NCBI GenBank assembly: GCA_964034945.1 | Contig: OZ035960.1 | Location: forward strand, 31,922,368 to 31,986,367 | Direction: 5' to 3' | From: Chrysopilus asiliformis | Taxonomy: Eukaryota > Arthropoda > Insecta > Diptera > Rhagionidae | DNA: 64,000 nucleotides | Part shown: piece by piece, positions 22,422-34,062 of the stretch | Numbering within the stretch: the stretch's first letter is position 1 | How the letters are laid out: each line of letters begins with the position of its first letter | Program-made: the position numbers and the translations under genes | Notes under the pieces: model-generated | Database searches by the model: none | The model's input: only the letters and a program-made list of their open reading frames with translations | Told to the model about the DNA's origin: nothing

Positions 22422-23140
22422 GGTATAATCGTGGCGCTGGACTGTTCTGCGAGGAGCTCGAAGTAATGGCAATCAAAAAAGCGAGTCTGCTTCTGTTGGA
22501 CCTTGCAATGACTGTAAAGGATATCTGCATCTGCTCAGACAGTCAAGTAGCCATCAAAGCGATTTCTTCAAAGTTTGTGCAGTCATGTAAGGAAGACCTA
22601 AAGAGACTCTCTTAAACCAACCACCTTAAAATGGTTTGGGTTCCTGGGCATAGTAATATTCCTGGAAATGAGAAGGCAGATGAACTTGCTCGTAAGTCAA
22701 CCCATTTCTGTTGGGTTTCCGATTCAAACCCTCAAACTGCAACTTAAGCAGTGGGCGGATCAGGAGAACCAAAACTTTGGTCCATGTGTCAGATCGGCAC
22801 TACAACAAAGGAATTATGGGGTGGCTTAAATGCAAACCTTACTAAGAGCCTCTTAAATCTGGAACGGAATCCCCTTCGTCTAACGACTTGGATTCTAACT
22901 GGGCACTCCCTCCTGAATGATCACGCCTTCAAGATGAGACTAATCCACAATGCAGGGGTTGCGGGGAAGAGCAGGAAACGGTGGAGCATTTCTTGTGTCA
23001 CTGTCCAGCCTTAACCCGTACTCGCGTCAAATGCTTCGGCTATCCCTTTCTAGAGGAACTCCATGAGGCAGGAACTCAGGGCTGGGAGCCGATTCGGAAA
23101 TATATAGCACTGGCGGGATGGCTAAACAACCGTACTTGAG
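22422..23140 (+). pseudogene. LINE ORF2 remnant: RNase H and zinc knuckle
   Basis: The reading frame begins GAGLFCEELEVMAIKKASLL, then shows the RNase H signatures ICSDSQVAIKAI and WVPGHSNIPGNEKADELARK. After a frame change a C-terminal zinc-knuckle-like block follows (CRGCGEEQETVEHFLCHCPA). This order, RNase H then CCHC-like knuckle, is found in the I/R1/LOA/Jockey groups of non-LTR retrotransposons. In-frame stops occur near 22614 and 22745 and a frameshift near 22950, so it is dead. The upstream endonuclease and reverse transcriptase are absent (5' truncation). The tail 23141-23282 looks like its 3' UTR. Confidence 0.85.
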
Positions 23141-23282
23141 CTCAATCTGCTCCAGCGAGGGACATCGGAGGTGTACAATGGGCACAACTTGAGGCTTATG
23201 TGCGTGGGGTTCCCTGGTGAGCCCCCCTCCTATCAAACCAACCAACCAAGGTGTAATCGGGCCAAAAGCTCCAGAGCGTTTT

Positions 23283-23888
23283 TATACCCGTATGGTGAAA
23301 CCAAAGGGTATATTAACTTTGCCTTACCGTTTGTAACGCCAAGATCCCGTCATCGCACAAAAAAATGAATTACACCAGTGTGTTTAGAATGAGAAAAATA
23401 TTTAATTTTTGCATGTCCGTCCGTCCGTCTGTCTGTCTGTCCGTCTGTCTGTCCGTCTGTCTGTCCGTCTGTCTGTCCGTCTGTCTGTCCGTCTGTCTGT
23501 GGCGCGGATTGCGGGCGCACGGATTGAGCTAGAGACTTGAAATTTTGCACAGATCCGGTTTTCGTAAAATGTGAGGCTAAGTTCGTTAATGGGCAAAAAT
23601 GGACCATTAGGGAGGGTACCCCCCATACGAACGAAAACTTTTTTTCTGAATATCTCAAAAACGGTGAATTTTATCAAAAAAGTCCAAGAACAAAAGTTAT
23701 TTAGGATATAATTCTACATAAAACTCCCATACATCAAAATCCGATTGGAATAAATTTTAAAAAATCTTATTGGAAAGTTTGACTTCAAAGTGAAATTTTG
23801 GTATGACTGTTCGAATTTTGATACGAATATCACCATACGGGTCTCCAATGATTGCCAGATTGGCAATTATAGCTTTGTTATGTTTTTT
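23283..23888 (+). mobile_element. mini-me/Helentron-like repeat, copy B
   Basis: It begins TATACCCGTATGGTGAAACC AAAGGGTATATTAAC, has a long (GTCC/GTCT)n tract at 23412-23501, the block GGCGCGGATTGCGGGCGCAC, and ends with a terminal hairpin (ATTGCCAGATTGGCAAT) 20-odd bases before the end. It is nearly the same as 26415-26987 outside the microsatellite. ORFs here on either strand are microsatellite translations. Confidence 0.7.
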
Positions 23889-24860
23889 TGTTGTCTTACA
23901 TTGTAGCAATGCTTTAGGGATCATTTCTCATTTTAGTAAAGAAAATCTTATGAACTTTCTTATGATTAAATCTTATGATTAGTCGAAATCGAGAATTTTA
24001 GACCGCAAAATGGGTCAAATTTTTTCGAAATGTTTTGAAAGAGAAACGAAAAAAAGGTCTTTTACATTTTTTACTGTTGGGCCATTCTTCTCCCCATCGT
24101 CTCGCTTTTTAGCGATTTTTTTTATCTTACTACTGTAGGTATCTTCCCTACCCTTATAAGTGTGACGTATTTTATGGACAACCCCGAATTTCGCAGAATA
24201 CTCTATATGGGGAATTTGGTGATAGTCTCCCTCAAACTGCGTTTCAATGCGTGATTCACTTCATTTTCTCGAGAATGCCGTATGTATAACCAAAGTATTG
24301 AAAAATATCTTTAAAATTTAATTATATAATTGTTTTCTGTGTTGCAAACGGTGTATCGCTAGGGGTGGAAGATCTTTAGGGGCTCTTGAAAATCGGTTCC
24401 CTGAAAAAATGTCCAAAATGGTTGGTCTTCAAACTTTTGTTCTTTAAATTTTTTGTCTTCAAATTTTCGATAATCGAATTTTAGGCCTTAAAATTTTCTT
24501 AAAATAAACGATTTCCCTTTTTTAGTCATTCAAATAAGATTTACAACGGGTTTATATTTGAGAAGCCCCACACTTCCCCTCTCCCACCCTTAAATTTAGT
24601 TACGTTACTGGTCACAAACCCTATATAGCAAATCGAAGATAGTCCAATCCTCTAACGGAAACTAAAAACATTATCGAATAAAAATACACCTAGTTTATTT
24701 CAATAACAACAATTTATAATTTCAAATAAAATTTTAACCCTGAAGCGAACGACAAGGAAATTGCTAATTTCTCATAAAGGTTAATCTCAGCATGTTTTCC
24801 AAGAGCAAACAACAGCATAAACATTTTCGCAAGAACATTCACTTACAGAATGATGCACAC
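23889..24860. other. no gene seen; small repeat fragments
   Basis: AT-rich. The block GTGTGACGTATTTTATGGAC at about 24160 recurs at 26290, so a short repeat is shared, but its limits cannot be defined. Confidence 0.35.
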
Positions 24861-24864
24861 ATAT

Positions 24865-25059
24865 TCATATGCTACTCTGCTTCATTTTCTCCACATCTTG
24901 AATGCTTTTCTGACTTTTCCAGCTGACAGAAAATCGCGGTTTTTCCGCATTTGCCTCCGGCATCACCTCTGCCGGCTGCCCTTCATCTTTAATGTAACCG
25001 GAAGAAACACTGTTGCCAGTCACAAATGCATCGTTATGACACCAGTGGTGCAATCGCTT
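24865..25059 (-). CDS. candidate terminal exon, unknown protein
   Basis: The open frame ends in TGA at 24865-24867 and reads, in part, DAFVTGNSVSSGYIKDEGQP then AEVMPEANAEKPRFSVSWKS. It is rich in E, K, S, P and Q and its base composition is well above its AT-rich surroundings, as a real exon would be. I cannot place a convincing acceptor upstream (TTCAAG at about 25059 is the nearest) and recognise no domain. The plus frame over the same bases (24850-25074) is probably the shadow. Confidence 0.2.
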   Translation of the reverse strand, partial: KRLHHWCHNDAFVTGNSVSSGYIKDEGQPAEVMPEANAEKPRFSVSWKSQKSIQDVEKMKQSSI

Positions 25060-26414
25060 GAACCATTAACATAACTTAGAATGTGGATTCATTTGCGGAT
25101 TCAAAGTTTCATTATAAAATGCCATTGCAATATACAGATTTAAATGGAAGGATGCAGTGAAAATCCACACAGGCTTACTGAATAAGAAATCTTCTTATGA
25201 AATTTGAAGATTCTACCTAGAGATTACACATTCTCACATTCATGTTCTTAAGCCCAACGTTGAATAATTATCTTAATCTTAATTTTAGCCTCGTTGATTT
25301 CTGCTCATCTTTGCCTTTTTCTTCTAATGAAACTCCGCAGAATTGAATCGTGACGAAAAGTCTTAAAGGTCACATGGGCTTGTATTGTACACTTAGCAAA
25401 TCGCAATCAGTACCACCTTCGGTGTCATGTTATGAATGATTTTTTTCTCGTTGAGACTTCATCAATGAACCAAGCGAGTGAAGTAATGATTTCGTCAGGA
25501 AGATGACTTTTAGGTTTCTCGCATGCATTACCGAAAATGTAAAATCCATAGAATAAAACGCGGACTATTAAATCATTTATTGCACACATTTCAAGATATT
25601 TGGACTCGCCCTCGGATCTCTTGAGAAATTAACATCTTTGGAAATGGTGGCGAACATACTTAAAAAAACAAGAAAAATTACTTAAATTATGATTTATGAA
25701 TTGTGCATGATGAACGAATTGTGCAGTTGTGGACAAACCAAATCTTGTAAAAACTGCATGAGCGGTAGTCCATAAAAAACGTCATTCTGTTTTTTGATCT
25801 TTCGACACGCTTTTTTGCGATTTTTGAAATTTAGTAGCGCCTTCACACTACTCCCCTTCGCATCCCCAGCCCCATGAAATTCCCCCTCGCTTCCCCAGCC
25901 CCATGGAAAACTCCTTGTAATAAACCACATCATGCATTTTCAACAGAAAATGGTGAGTCGTATTGAAAAATATATAAAGGTAAAATGTGTTTAGAATTTG
26001 ATTTTACATAACCGTTCTATACATCAAAATCCAATCGGATTAATCTTTCCCGCTCTTCCACACACATGGATTTTTTTTATAAAAAATATGTCTGCCGTCT
26101 TATAGTATTTGATAATTGGCCTCTAGTTTTTCTAAATTTCAATGGTTCAGTGGTTTTTGGTTCGATTCAAAAAACTGCTTTGGATCTCTAGTCATATAAC
26201 GATTCTTGATACAAATCAATGTCCGTTTTCTCTCTGTGTATGGAGTTTAGTAACGCTATCGCACCACCGCATCTCGTCTTCCGATAAAAGTGTGACGTAT
26301 TTTATGGACAGCCCGAAACTTTTCCATATATTAAATTCTGATTAGACAAGTGCTCAAAAATGCTACCTTATTCGATGACATTCAACCAAAAACGAACCTT
26401 GTTTTATCTTTGTT
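25060..26414. other. no gene seen
   Basis: Mixed AT-rich sequence with a Helentron-like fragment at about 25975-26050 (TACATCAAAATCCAATCGGA). No supported exons. Confidence 0.35.
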
Positions 26415-26987
26415 TATACCCGTATGGTGAAACCAAAGGGTATATTAACTTTGCCTTACCGTTTGTAGCGCCAAGATCCCGTCATCACACACAAAAATGA
26501 ATTACACCAGTGTGTTCAGAATGATAAAAATAATTAATTTTTGCATGTCCGTCCGTCCGTCCGTCTGTCTGTCCGTCCGTCTGTCCGTCTGTCCGTCTGT
26601 GGCGCGGATTGCGGGCGCACGGATTGAGCTAGAGACTTGAAATTTTGCACGGATCCGTTTTTTGTAAAATGCGAGGCTAAGTTCGTTAATGGGCAAAAAT
26701 GGACCATTAGGGGGGGTATCCCCCATACGAACGAAAACGTTTTTTGCAAATGTCTCGAAAACGGTGCATCCTATCAAAAAAGTCCAAGAACAAAAGTTAT
26801 TTAGGATATGATTTTACATAAAACTTCCATACATCAAAATCCGATTGGAATAATTTTAAAAAATCTTATTGGAAAGTTTGACTTCAAATTGGAATTTTGG
26901 TATAACTGTTCGAATTTTGATACGAATATCACCATACGGGTCTCCAATGATTGCCAGATTGGCAATTATAGCTTTTGTTATGTTTTT
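26415..26987 (+). mobile_element. mini-me/Helentron-like repeat, copy C
   Basis: Same order as copy B with a shorter (GTCY)n tract (26544-26600) and the same 3' hairpin ATTGCCAGATTGGCAAT. The start TATACCCGTATGG and the block CACCATACGGGTCTCC near the 3' end are complementary, so the element also has subterminal inverted repeats, as Helentrons do. Confidence 0.7.
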
Positions 26988-27025
26988 GAATGATTTTGCA
27001 TCCGAAAACGTCCCATTTAAGTAAA

Positions 27026-27583
27026 GGGTCTTTCAACAAGGACATAATAATTTTGTATTTTAATAAAAACGCACCCTAAAACTTTTTTTATGATCTGGCA
27101 ATGCTAAAACGTCAGTCAAGGTTTACATTTTTATCATGGTGAAGTTCACGAACGAGCAATGCCACGCAGCTGGTCAAACAATTGATCTATTGAAGGAGAA
27201 GTTCGGTAATCGTGTAATCTCGAGAAATGGTCCGGTCGAATGGCCACCTCGCTCATGCGAGGTTTAACGCCGTTGGATTTCTTTTTATAGGGTTATGTTA
27301 AGTCGTTTGTTTATGCCAACAAGCCAACAACGTTAGAGGAGCTCAGGAACAATATCGAACGCGAAATTGCCAACGTTCCGGCCGATATGTGTGGAAGAGT
27401 GGTGGAAAATTGGCTCCAAAGAATCAATCAGTGCAAACGTGCTCGCGGTGGCGATATGAACGACATCGAATTTCATACTTAAATGTAACGTGTCCACTAC
27501 ACCTGGAATAAATTTCAGCCCGATATCTATATTATTCTGTGTTTTATTTAAATACAAAATTGTTATGTCCTTGTTGAAAGACC
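27026..27583 (+). mobile_element. internally deleted mariner-like element, 558 bp
   Basis: Inverted ends GGGTCTTTCAACAAGGACAT continue to ATTTTGTATTT (about 34 bp with one change). It contains only the first and last parts of a transposase ORF. Flanks are TAAA and AATA; TA lies two bases out on each side. Confidence 0.85.
27136..27482 (+). pseudogene. mariner-like transposase, deletion fusion
   Basis: The ATG frame starts MVKFTNEQ and jumps at once to CHAAGQTIDLLKEKFGNRVI, i.e. from the first eight residues to the region just after the second catalytic Asp. It then reads VEWPPRS, loses frame near 27258, and resumes as LTPLDFFL, a stop where Trp is expected, then GYVKSFVYANKPTTLEELRN to a final FHT stop. 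The two first catalytic Asp residues lie in the deleted part. The relation to the DD41D element at 20657 is clear from WPPRS..LTP.DFF.GY.KS.VYA, but the ends differ, so it is another lineage. Confidence 0.8.
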
Positions 27584-28940
27584 CAATATTTAGGTGGTTT
27601 GAGTTTGGTTAGCCAGCTGAAACCCGATTTATGTTTATAAAAAAACTAGAAGACTTTCATCAGACGAAGCTTTTTTGTTCAATTATTTCAGTTGAGACAC
27701 ATAATTTTTTTATTTTTCTTGATTTATTTATTTTTGAGTAAATGATACTCTCTTATAAAGCGTACTATTCTGAAGACCACCAAACGAAGAAAAGTGGATG
27801 TCGAGTTTTAATCTCACAACAATTCATGAAAGTCTCTATATACTTGAACACTTGCAATTTAGCGTCAAAAAACGTTTTAAATTATTTGACAACACCTCAC
27901 AAACAACGAAACCAGCACACAAACAAAACCAAAATTGATGAAATATGTTAGCAGTTTGAAAGTTTCTTTGTGATATCATAGATAAACTTTTGATTAAAAA
28001 AACAGAAATCAAATGATGAAAGCAAAGGATGCACAAACTTTTGATTGGCAGAGTCATCATTTGAACTGAATTTTGTGCATTCGGATGACGACCATAAAAC
28101 CAGAGTGACATATGACCCACTTTACAAAATATCAAATTTTCTAGAGTAATGATTTCTTTTTTCGCCATTATTCCATGACATTTTTCTTAATCAGATTAAA
28201 AGATCAAAAATACAAAGAAGAAAAAATCCTACAAAAACTTTCCTTTTGATGACTTGTTCTTTGAGATATTAGGAACTTAAAATCATTAAGTACTTAAAAT
28301 TTAAGATTATTTGCAGATGGAGAAAAATCAATGAAACTTTGAATGGTTTAAAATTGGATATTTTGAAGCGAATCAAGATTGGGGAAGTTTTTCTAAATTT
28401 TATTATGTGGGATTAGATATTTTGAAGTGTGGTTTCTCAAATTTTAGGATTTGGATTTTTTTGTATTAAATCGCTTAAAACTTTCTTAAGGGGTTACGGC
28501 TACCTGTAAACTTTAGAGAAATTGATTTTTTTTTTTCATATTCTTAAAGTATCCACAACTTTTCGTCTTTTATGTCTAAAAACATTAAATTTATCGGATG
28601 CAAATTGCCGAAGCTATGCAAATTTAATGTTATGTGTGCAGCCGGATTTGAAGTATTTACAAAATAACTTGAGACTTTAATCGCAATTGTCTTAAAACAA
28701 CGTTTCCAAAATCGGAGAAAATGATTACCCAATAACCACTCAACCGATTTCTTTGAAATTTTGCAGAACTATTACGTATTTTTTTAATCGATGTTTTAAG
28801 GAATTTCTCTTTATAAAGTCGATGTTTTACTATTCTTTTTTACTTTACTTTACTTTAATACAGACGCCATTTTGTTCGCTATTCATTTTTTAAAAAACGG
28901 CCCGAAAGGATAGCTTATAATACAGAATATAAAAAAAATC
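27584..28940. other. no gene seen
   Basis: AT-rich. The 110-codon minus ORF at 27836-28168 lacks domains and splice context. Confidence 0.35.
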
Positions 28941-29738
28941 ATAAAACAAATTTAAAAGAAGCTTTTATTTTTAAAAAATGCACTAAAAAAGAAAAACAAT
29001 TATTATTTTGGGCACTGTGTATCACAAATAAAAGCGAGATAAATATTTATTTTATATTATTTTATTGTTTATGCTTTAATTTCTGATACACAATCCCCAA
29101 AAATCATTTTTTCTTTTAAAAATCCAAAATGACCTCTGTCTTTCGCCTCGCTTGTTTATGCTTGTTTATGGTTTTTAGTGCTTTTAAGTTATTGGACCGA
29201 CCTTGGACTCAAGAATCGAATTCACCGATCCCAAAAACCTCAGATGAGAGTTTTCCGGAAAATTTTAGGAAAAGGTTAATCGCGTTATCCTAACAGAAGC
29301 TTCTGTTATCCTTACAGACTTCTTAACGTAAGATTCAAATTTAGAGATCCCCAAAAACCGCAGATAAGATTTTTTTTCCAAGAAAATTTAAGAAAAAAGA
29401 CAATCAAGTTAATCTTACAGGACCTTCCGTCATCCTTACAGATTTTTTAATGTCAGAATCGGATTCAGCCACCCAAAAACCCCCAGATGAGATTTTTTCC
29501 CCGAAAATTTGAGAAAAAGAATAATCACGTTAAGCTATCAAAACCTTCCCTTATCCTTACAAGGGCGAAGTAGTGAAAATATTTTCTTTTGTCATTGGAC
29601 TTATGTATGTGTGCAAAATTTCAAGTCAATCGGATGAAGGGTCAAAATTAGATTGCAAGATTTGACCCTGGCAGACAAAAAGACAAACAGACAGACAGAT
29701 ACAAAGCCAAGCTAAATAAAAGCTCTGAAAAAAGTCAT
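28941..29738 (+). repeat. dispersed repeat family B, copy 2
   Basis: The uninterrupted counterpart of 2411-3366: the TGTATCAC/CTGATACACA hairpin, three ~95-bp modules with CAGATGAGATTTTTT and CCTTACAGA blocks, a GACAGACAGACAGATAC tract and the TAAATAAAAGCTC end. It lacks the pogo-like MITE and TTAA MITE of copy 1. Confidence 0.6.
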
Positions 29739-30120
29739 TTGTTTGATTTCCGGTGAATACAGCTGTCATTGAAAATCACCTCCAGAAGAGGATCCTTTTG
29801 TACGCTTACAAAAACAGGGACTAAAATTATTTTTTTTATATGAAAAAAAATCTGGAAAATAATTAAAAATGTACTTAATAAAATACAGAAAAGCCGAAAT
29901 CAAAAAGCTTTATTTAAATAGTATATAAATCGCGAAAAAAACATGTTCTGTTCAGGCCTTTCAGGTAGGCATAGCCCCTTAAAAATTCGAAGTTTTGCTC
30001 AAAGATGACCTATAATTTGTCAAACTTTGCATCAAAATTAATAAAAAAGCTCGCTAGTCAACTTAAAACATACACAGATATTAAATTTTCTTTTTAACTA
30101 AATACCATGCTCTCCAAGTA
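29739..30120. other. no gene seen
   Basis: AT-rich spacer between family B copy 2 and family H copy 2; no features recognised. Confidence 0.4.
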
Positions 30121-30992
30121 ACCAAAAATGGTCACATGCCGGTTACACAGAGCTTCTATAGAACAGAGGTTAAAATCATATTGAGCAGCAAAATATGGCG
30201 TGCAATTTGGGATTTTATCATTAGCTCGAAAGCTTTACGAAAGCTTTTTTCTGCTTGTGCTAATGATAAAGTCCCATATTTCACGCCATATTTTTGTCGC
30301 TCAGTGTCAATTTTAACCTCTGTTCTATAGAAGCTCTGTGCCGGTTACATGACAGTCACACAACCTGGGTTGTAAAATATTAGGGGTTACTAATTGGTTG
30401 CTGCAACGTCACATCAAAGTTTCTGCAACATTTAAGTAACCGTTTTTGCTCAGTTTTTTTGTGACTCTAATTACAAAGTAACGATTGCACTACTATTTTC
30501 GCGAAACTGTTTTGTGACGAAATGTATTAAGGGGAGAGGGTGGGCAGATCTTGTGTGACGTCAATGTAAACTTGTGTTCTAAATGTGCATCAGAAAACGC
30601 TGTAAGTATGATTTCCTTGGTCCAAAGTTGACTATTTATACTTCGATACCACCGTTATAAAGTGGATTATAAACTAGGACAATTAAAACAACAACTACTT
30701 TCCGACCTGTCACAAAGTAACCGATCTGCAACGGTTTATTGTGACCGGCTACAAAATAACCAATTTGCAACACGTGATTTACAACGGTTTTTTGTGACCG
30801 GTCACAATGTAACCAATTTGAAACCGGTTTTTTGCATGTGATTACGACGCAACCGATTTGAAATGGATTTTTTTATTGACCGGCTGCAAAGTAACCAATT
30901 TGAAACTGATTTCATTGTTAACGGTCACAAAGCAACCGTTGCATAATCGAATCTGCCACCGGCTCGTTGCGACCAGGGTCACATAGTAACCT
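30121..30992 (-). repeat. dispersed repeat family H, copy 2, inverted
   Basis: The inverted counterpart of 5301-5938, with the same series of GTGACCGGTCAC palindromes at 30715-30930 and the ACACAACCTGGGTTG end at about 30357. Interrupted by the foldback MITE at 30147-30339. Confidence 0.6.
30147..30339. mobile_element. foldback MITE with 9-bp target duplication, copy 1
   Basis: Long imperfect inverted arms start ACAGAGCTTCTATAGAACAG and meet near an AAAGCTTTACGAAAGCTTTT centre. The perfect 9-bp repeat GCCGGTTAC flanks it (30138-30146, 30340-30348). In the paralogous repeat at about 5907-5925 only one copy of the equivalent sequence exists, which confirms insertion. A 9-bp duplication suggests a Mutator-like family, though no transposase is present. 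Confidence 0.85.
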
Positions 30993-33003
30993 GAATTGTA
31001 AATGGTTGTGTAGGTTGATATCCAGTTTTAAATGGACTTAAATTTCTTGCTACGTTCCTTCAAGAAGATTTAAAATTATTCTTTAAGGAATGGACAGGCG
31101 TAAAACACCTCCGTCGGTTTTGATTATGTTCTAAGAATTTTTTGACATTTTTGTATTTATTTAACTTCTTACAGTGAAATTTTCTTGGATATTTCAGTTC
31201 TGAGAAATTTCTGCTCTGTGCAAAAATATTTTTATAATTTCAATTAGTATCAATTTTGCTGTTTTTTTATTTATTTTTCTTTTCTTAAAGTTATAAATTC
31301 CTATCCCTAAAAAACGTTTTCTCGTATTTCCGGTAATAAACATGAAACGCGAAAAAAAGAATTTCTCAATCGTAAGAACGTTTTGTTCAAGAAATCCAAA
31401 GGTTTTACCTTTGCGATAAAAGAAACGATCCAAAAAACAATTCTGGCGAAACAACGTTCTTTACTCCACTAATGCTAAATTCTGAATTCCCTTGGATTTT
31501 TTTTTACAGTTGCTGTTTGATTTGTATAAAAAAAATCTAAATATTTATAGGTTTAATGTTATTAAAGTCAGCAGATGTCTTGAAAATCAGCCAGACCCAA
31601 TTTTAGTCCTTCCATAGCGTTTGCGGAGCTGTGGAGTTACCTTCCTTTAGCTGCCGAGTTTGCCACCATCCAGAAAAGGTAAAGTGGTTTAATAAAAGGT
31701 GAACCATGCGAAGGATTCACAGGACCTTTCATAGGCAAGTACGAAAGCTCTACAATCTCAGAGCTCTCGCAGTTTTGCCTAAACCAATTCCATTTATTGT
31801 GCTTAGTCTGACCTGACCCTTCAATTCCAATTCCAAGCAATAAACGTTATAACCCATAAAGACACTGCAAAACCGGGTAAAAAATCGTTAAGAGTTGTGT
31901 TTAAAGGTGGAAATTCGCCTGGCAAAAGGGTGGCAAAAACGTTAAATTGCACAGCAGCATAGAGGAAAGGAGCAAATCATAGAATCCTTTTCGATCCCGG
32001 TATTAAATTTGAAAGACATTTCTGAAGAATTTTCGCGCCGCCACTCATCGTCCTCCCACTTCTAGGGACGATGGAAATTTGAAGCCGGCTAAAATAAAAA
32101 CGGAAACTGGGAATAATACAATAAAAAACGAAGGGATAGAAATTGACAAGCAGTTAAAATGATTGAAAACGATGGGATTAAGATGAAGGAAAACATTTTA
32201 ATGGACTTTCAAAGGGAATTTACGACTATTTGCTTTGAGGGATATTTTATTAAGGGAATTATTACATCCGGATGAATTATTTCGAAGATCATCATTTAAC
32301 AACAAATCAACGCAATGGAATCAACATCAGAGTCAGAATTTTGTTATCTAATGATTCTCAAATGAATAATAATTCCTTTTTCAAAATGTACAAAGCAATT
32401 TTAAGTAACTCAATATTTAGCAGTGAAAGTGAGCTACAAAGATCTAATTATATTTTTTCTACAGTTCGATGATTTCTCGTGGCTTCAATTAGCTAACTTA
32501 TGTTAGAAGCAATTTATATTCATGGGAAAAATTTAATTTCAAACTAATTAGAAAGTTCTTACAATACAATTATATTGGTGTAAAAAATTTTTGATTTTAA
32601 AAAAATTTACCGTCGTTTGATTTTAAAAAAAATTACCGTCGTTGGTCTTACAATACTGTCGGGTGCACATTTCAAAAATTAATGTGATAAAATATCTCAA
32701 TCTCTATTACCAATTTTCCCGAGAAAAAGTGGGAAGCAAGCTATTTGCGTTCTTCTAACAAGAACTTCCGATTCGAATTCTTAAATTGCAATATCAGATT
32801 CGTGATCAGCTGCTTCTAAAACCTCAACTGAAAATTTCTTAAAGTATTTTCCTGAATATCGTTACCTTAAGGATACCACCTGCGCAGCCAGAGGCAGATT
32901 TAGACAATTTGAGATCCTAAGCGCAGGCATAATTTCAGGCCCCCATGTTCTGCTTAGTCTACTGAAACCGTAGAAATTCTGAGATTTAAATAATTTCGTC
33001 TTA
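30993..33003. other. no gene recognised
   Basis: Mostly AT-rich. The patch 31590-32110 is of normal complexity; its minus ORF (31637-31840) has a possible GTAACT donor after NSAAKG but no acceptor or known domain. A 25-bp direct repeat (TTTGATTTTAAAAAAATTTA CCGTCG) lies at 32590-32642. Confidence 0.35.
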
Positions 33004-33166
33004 TACTATGTTCACACTGACGCAAAATTACGTAATTTTGAAGATTTTCGTAATTTTGAACGAAATTACGCTCGAAATCACGAGATTTCCAGTACAAAAG
33101 CCTGTTTTCAAAATCACTAAAAGTATGTAATTTCCACAAAATTAGGAATGAAATCAAGCAAAAACA

Positions 33167-33346
33167 ATAGATACAACCCTGCATCACTTATTCAGCTCTC
33201 TTCAGCACATCAATTTTGACATTTGTGCTGCATTGGAAAAACAGAAATATAAGAAAAAGAAGCCGTGTTCCGCACGCGAAGAGGATATATTAGTAAACCT
33301 GTGGTCTGAAAAAATAAATAAATGGACATGTTTATGGTGCAGTTAA
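33167..33346 (+). pseudogene. Myb/SANT-like fragment of Harbinger ORF, start lost
   Basis: The frame reads TTLHHLFSSL, a Lys run, then PCSAREEDILVNLWSEKINK and a stop. REED-I-L-x-x-LW is the start of the Myb/SANT-like or MADF-like DNA-binding domain of PIF/Harbinger accessory proteins. The equivalent start codon in the copy at 51118-51321 is ATG; here it is ATA. Only the first helix of the domain remains. Confidence 0.5.
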
Positions 33347-33548
33347 ATATGAAATGGAAAATAATTGTTTATTTTCATTACAGATAATTTCCATTTTCTT
33401 CTAAAGTGTCTAATTCTGTTTGCATATTTCATCGATGTTTTGAATTGTATTATTCATCATATTACTAAAATTCATAGTAATCCTACACGAACTTCCTCGA
33501 TCCATTTTTGAACTAACGTAGTTGAAATGTCAAACAAAATTGCCTTAA

Positions 33549-33838
33549 GTCTCTCTCGAGTTGCCGATTGAGGTGGTCGAGTTTGGTTCCGGTCGGAGGA
33601 ATCGCCATCTTGGAGTGTCTTTAGAGTGCAGAGTTGTGTGTTCCAGGGGGGCTCGGGTGTCGGTCGTGATTCCGACTGTACAAGTCAGTTTAGACATGTC
33701 GCCATTTTCATGGCGCACATGTGGTATTCTAAAAAACCTACTCGCTGCACCATTCATGTGTAGTGAGAGATGATTAACTTCGACACATGGTCATATAGCT
33801 TTGCTGGACCAACCTAAATCAAACTCAAAAAAAAAAAA
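33549..33838 (+). mobile_element. poly(A)-tailed retroposon (SINE or truncated LINE)
   Basis: About 290 bp ending in CCTAAATCAAACTC and a run of A, flanked by 12-bp direct repeats AAAATTGCCTTA / AAAATTGCTTTA. The Harbinger copy at 50826 has the uninterrupted site. No clear tRNA-like head or coding domain, so SINE versus LINE 3' end is undecided. Confidence 0.65.
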
Positions 33839-34062
33839 AAAATTGCTTTAACCTCTGTGTGAACATTTTGGTTTAAGATCTAAATCATTTCGCAAAATTA
33901 CGTGATTTTGCGTCGGTCTGAACATAGTATTAGGTTGCTAAGTTACGTTGGTGAAAACGGTACTAAGCAGACCAACTTTTTTCTGGTCATTTAATAAATA
34001 AAGGTTGTAAAAATGTTCGTACTTCTCATGTAATAAAATAGTCAAATTTGATTTCAAAAACA

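Larger units (their letters stand above)
33004..33929. mobile_element. PIF/Harbinger-like element with SANT-like ORF, copy 1
   Basis: Ends TACTATGTTCACACTGACGC and (complement) TACTATGTTCAGACCGACGC, continuing AAAAT.ACGT, are flanked by TTA on both sides (33001-33003, 33930-33932). TTA duplications are characteristic of PIF/Harbinger. A second copy in the opposite orientation is at 50826-51443. A poly(A)-tailed retroposon is nested at 33549-33838. Confidence 0.8.

Noticed and set aside
2101..26777. ORFs over the (GTCY)n tracts (2101-2409, 23350-23677, 26502-26777)
   Set aside because: They translate the microsatellite into Thr-Asp-Arg or Val-Cys-Pro repeats inside non-coding elements.
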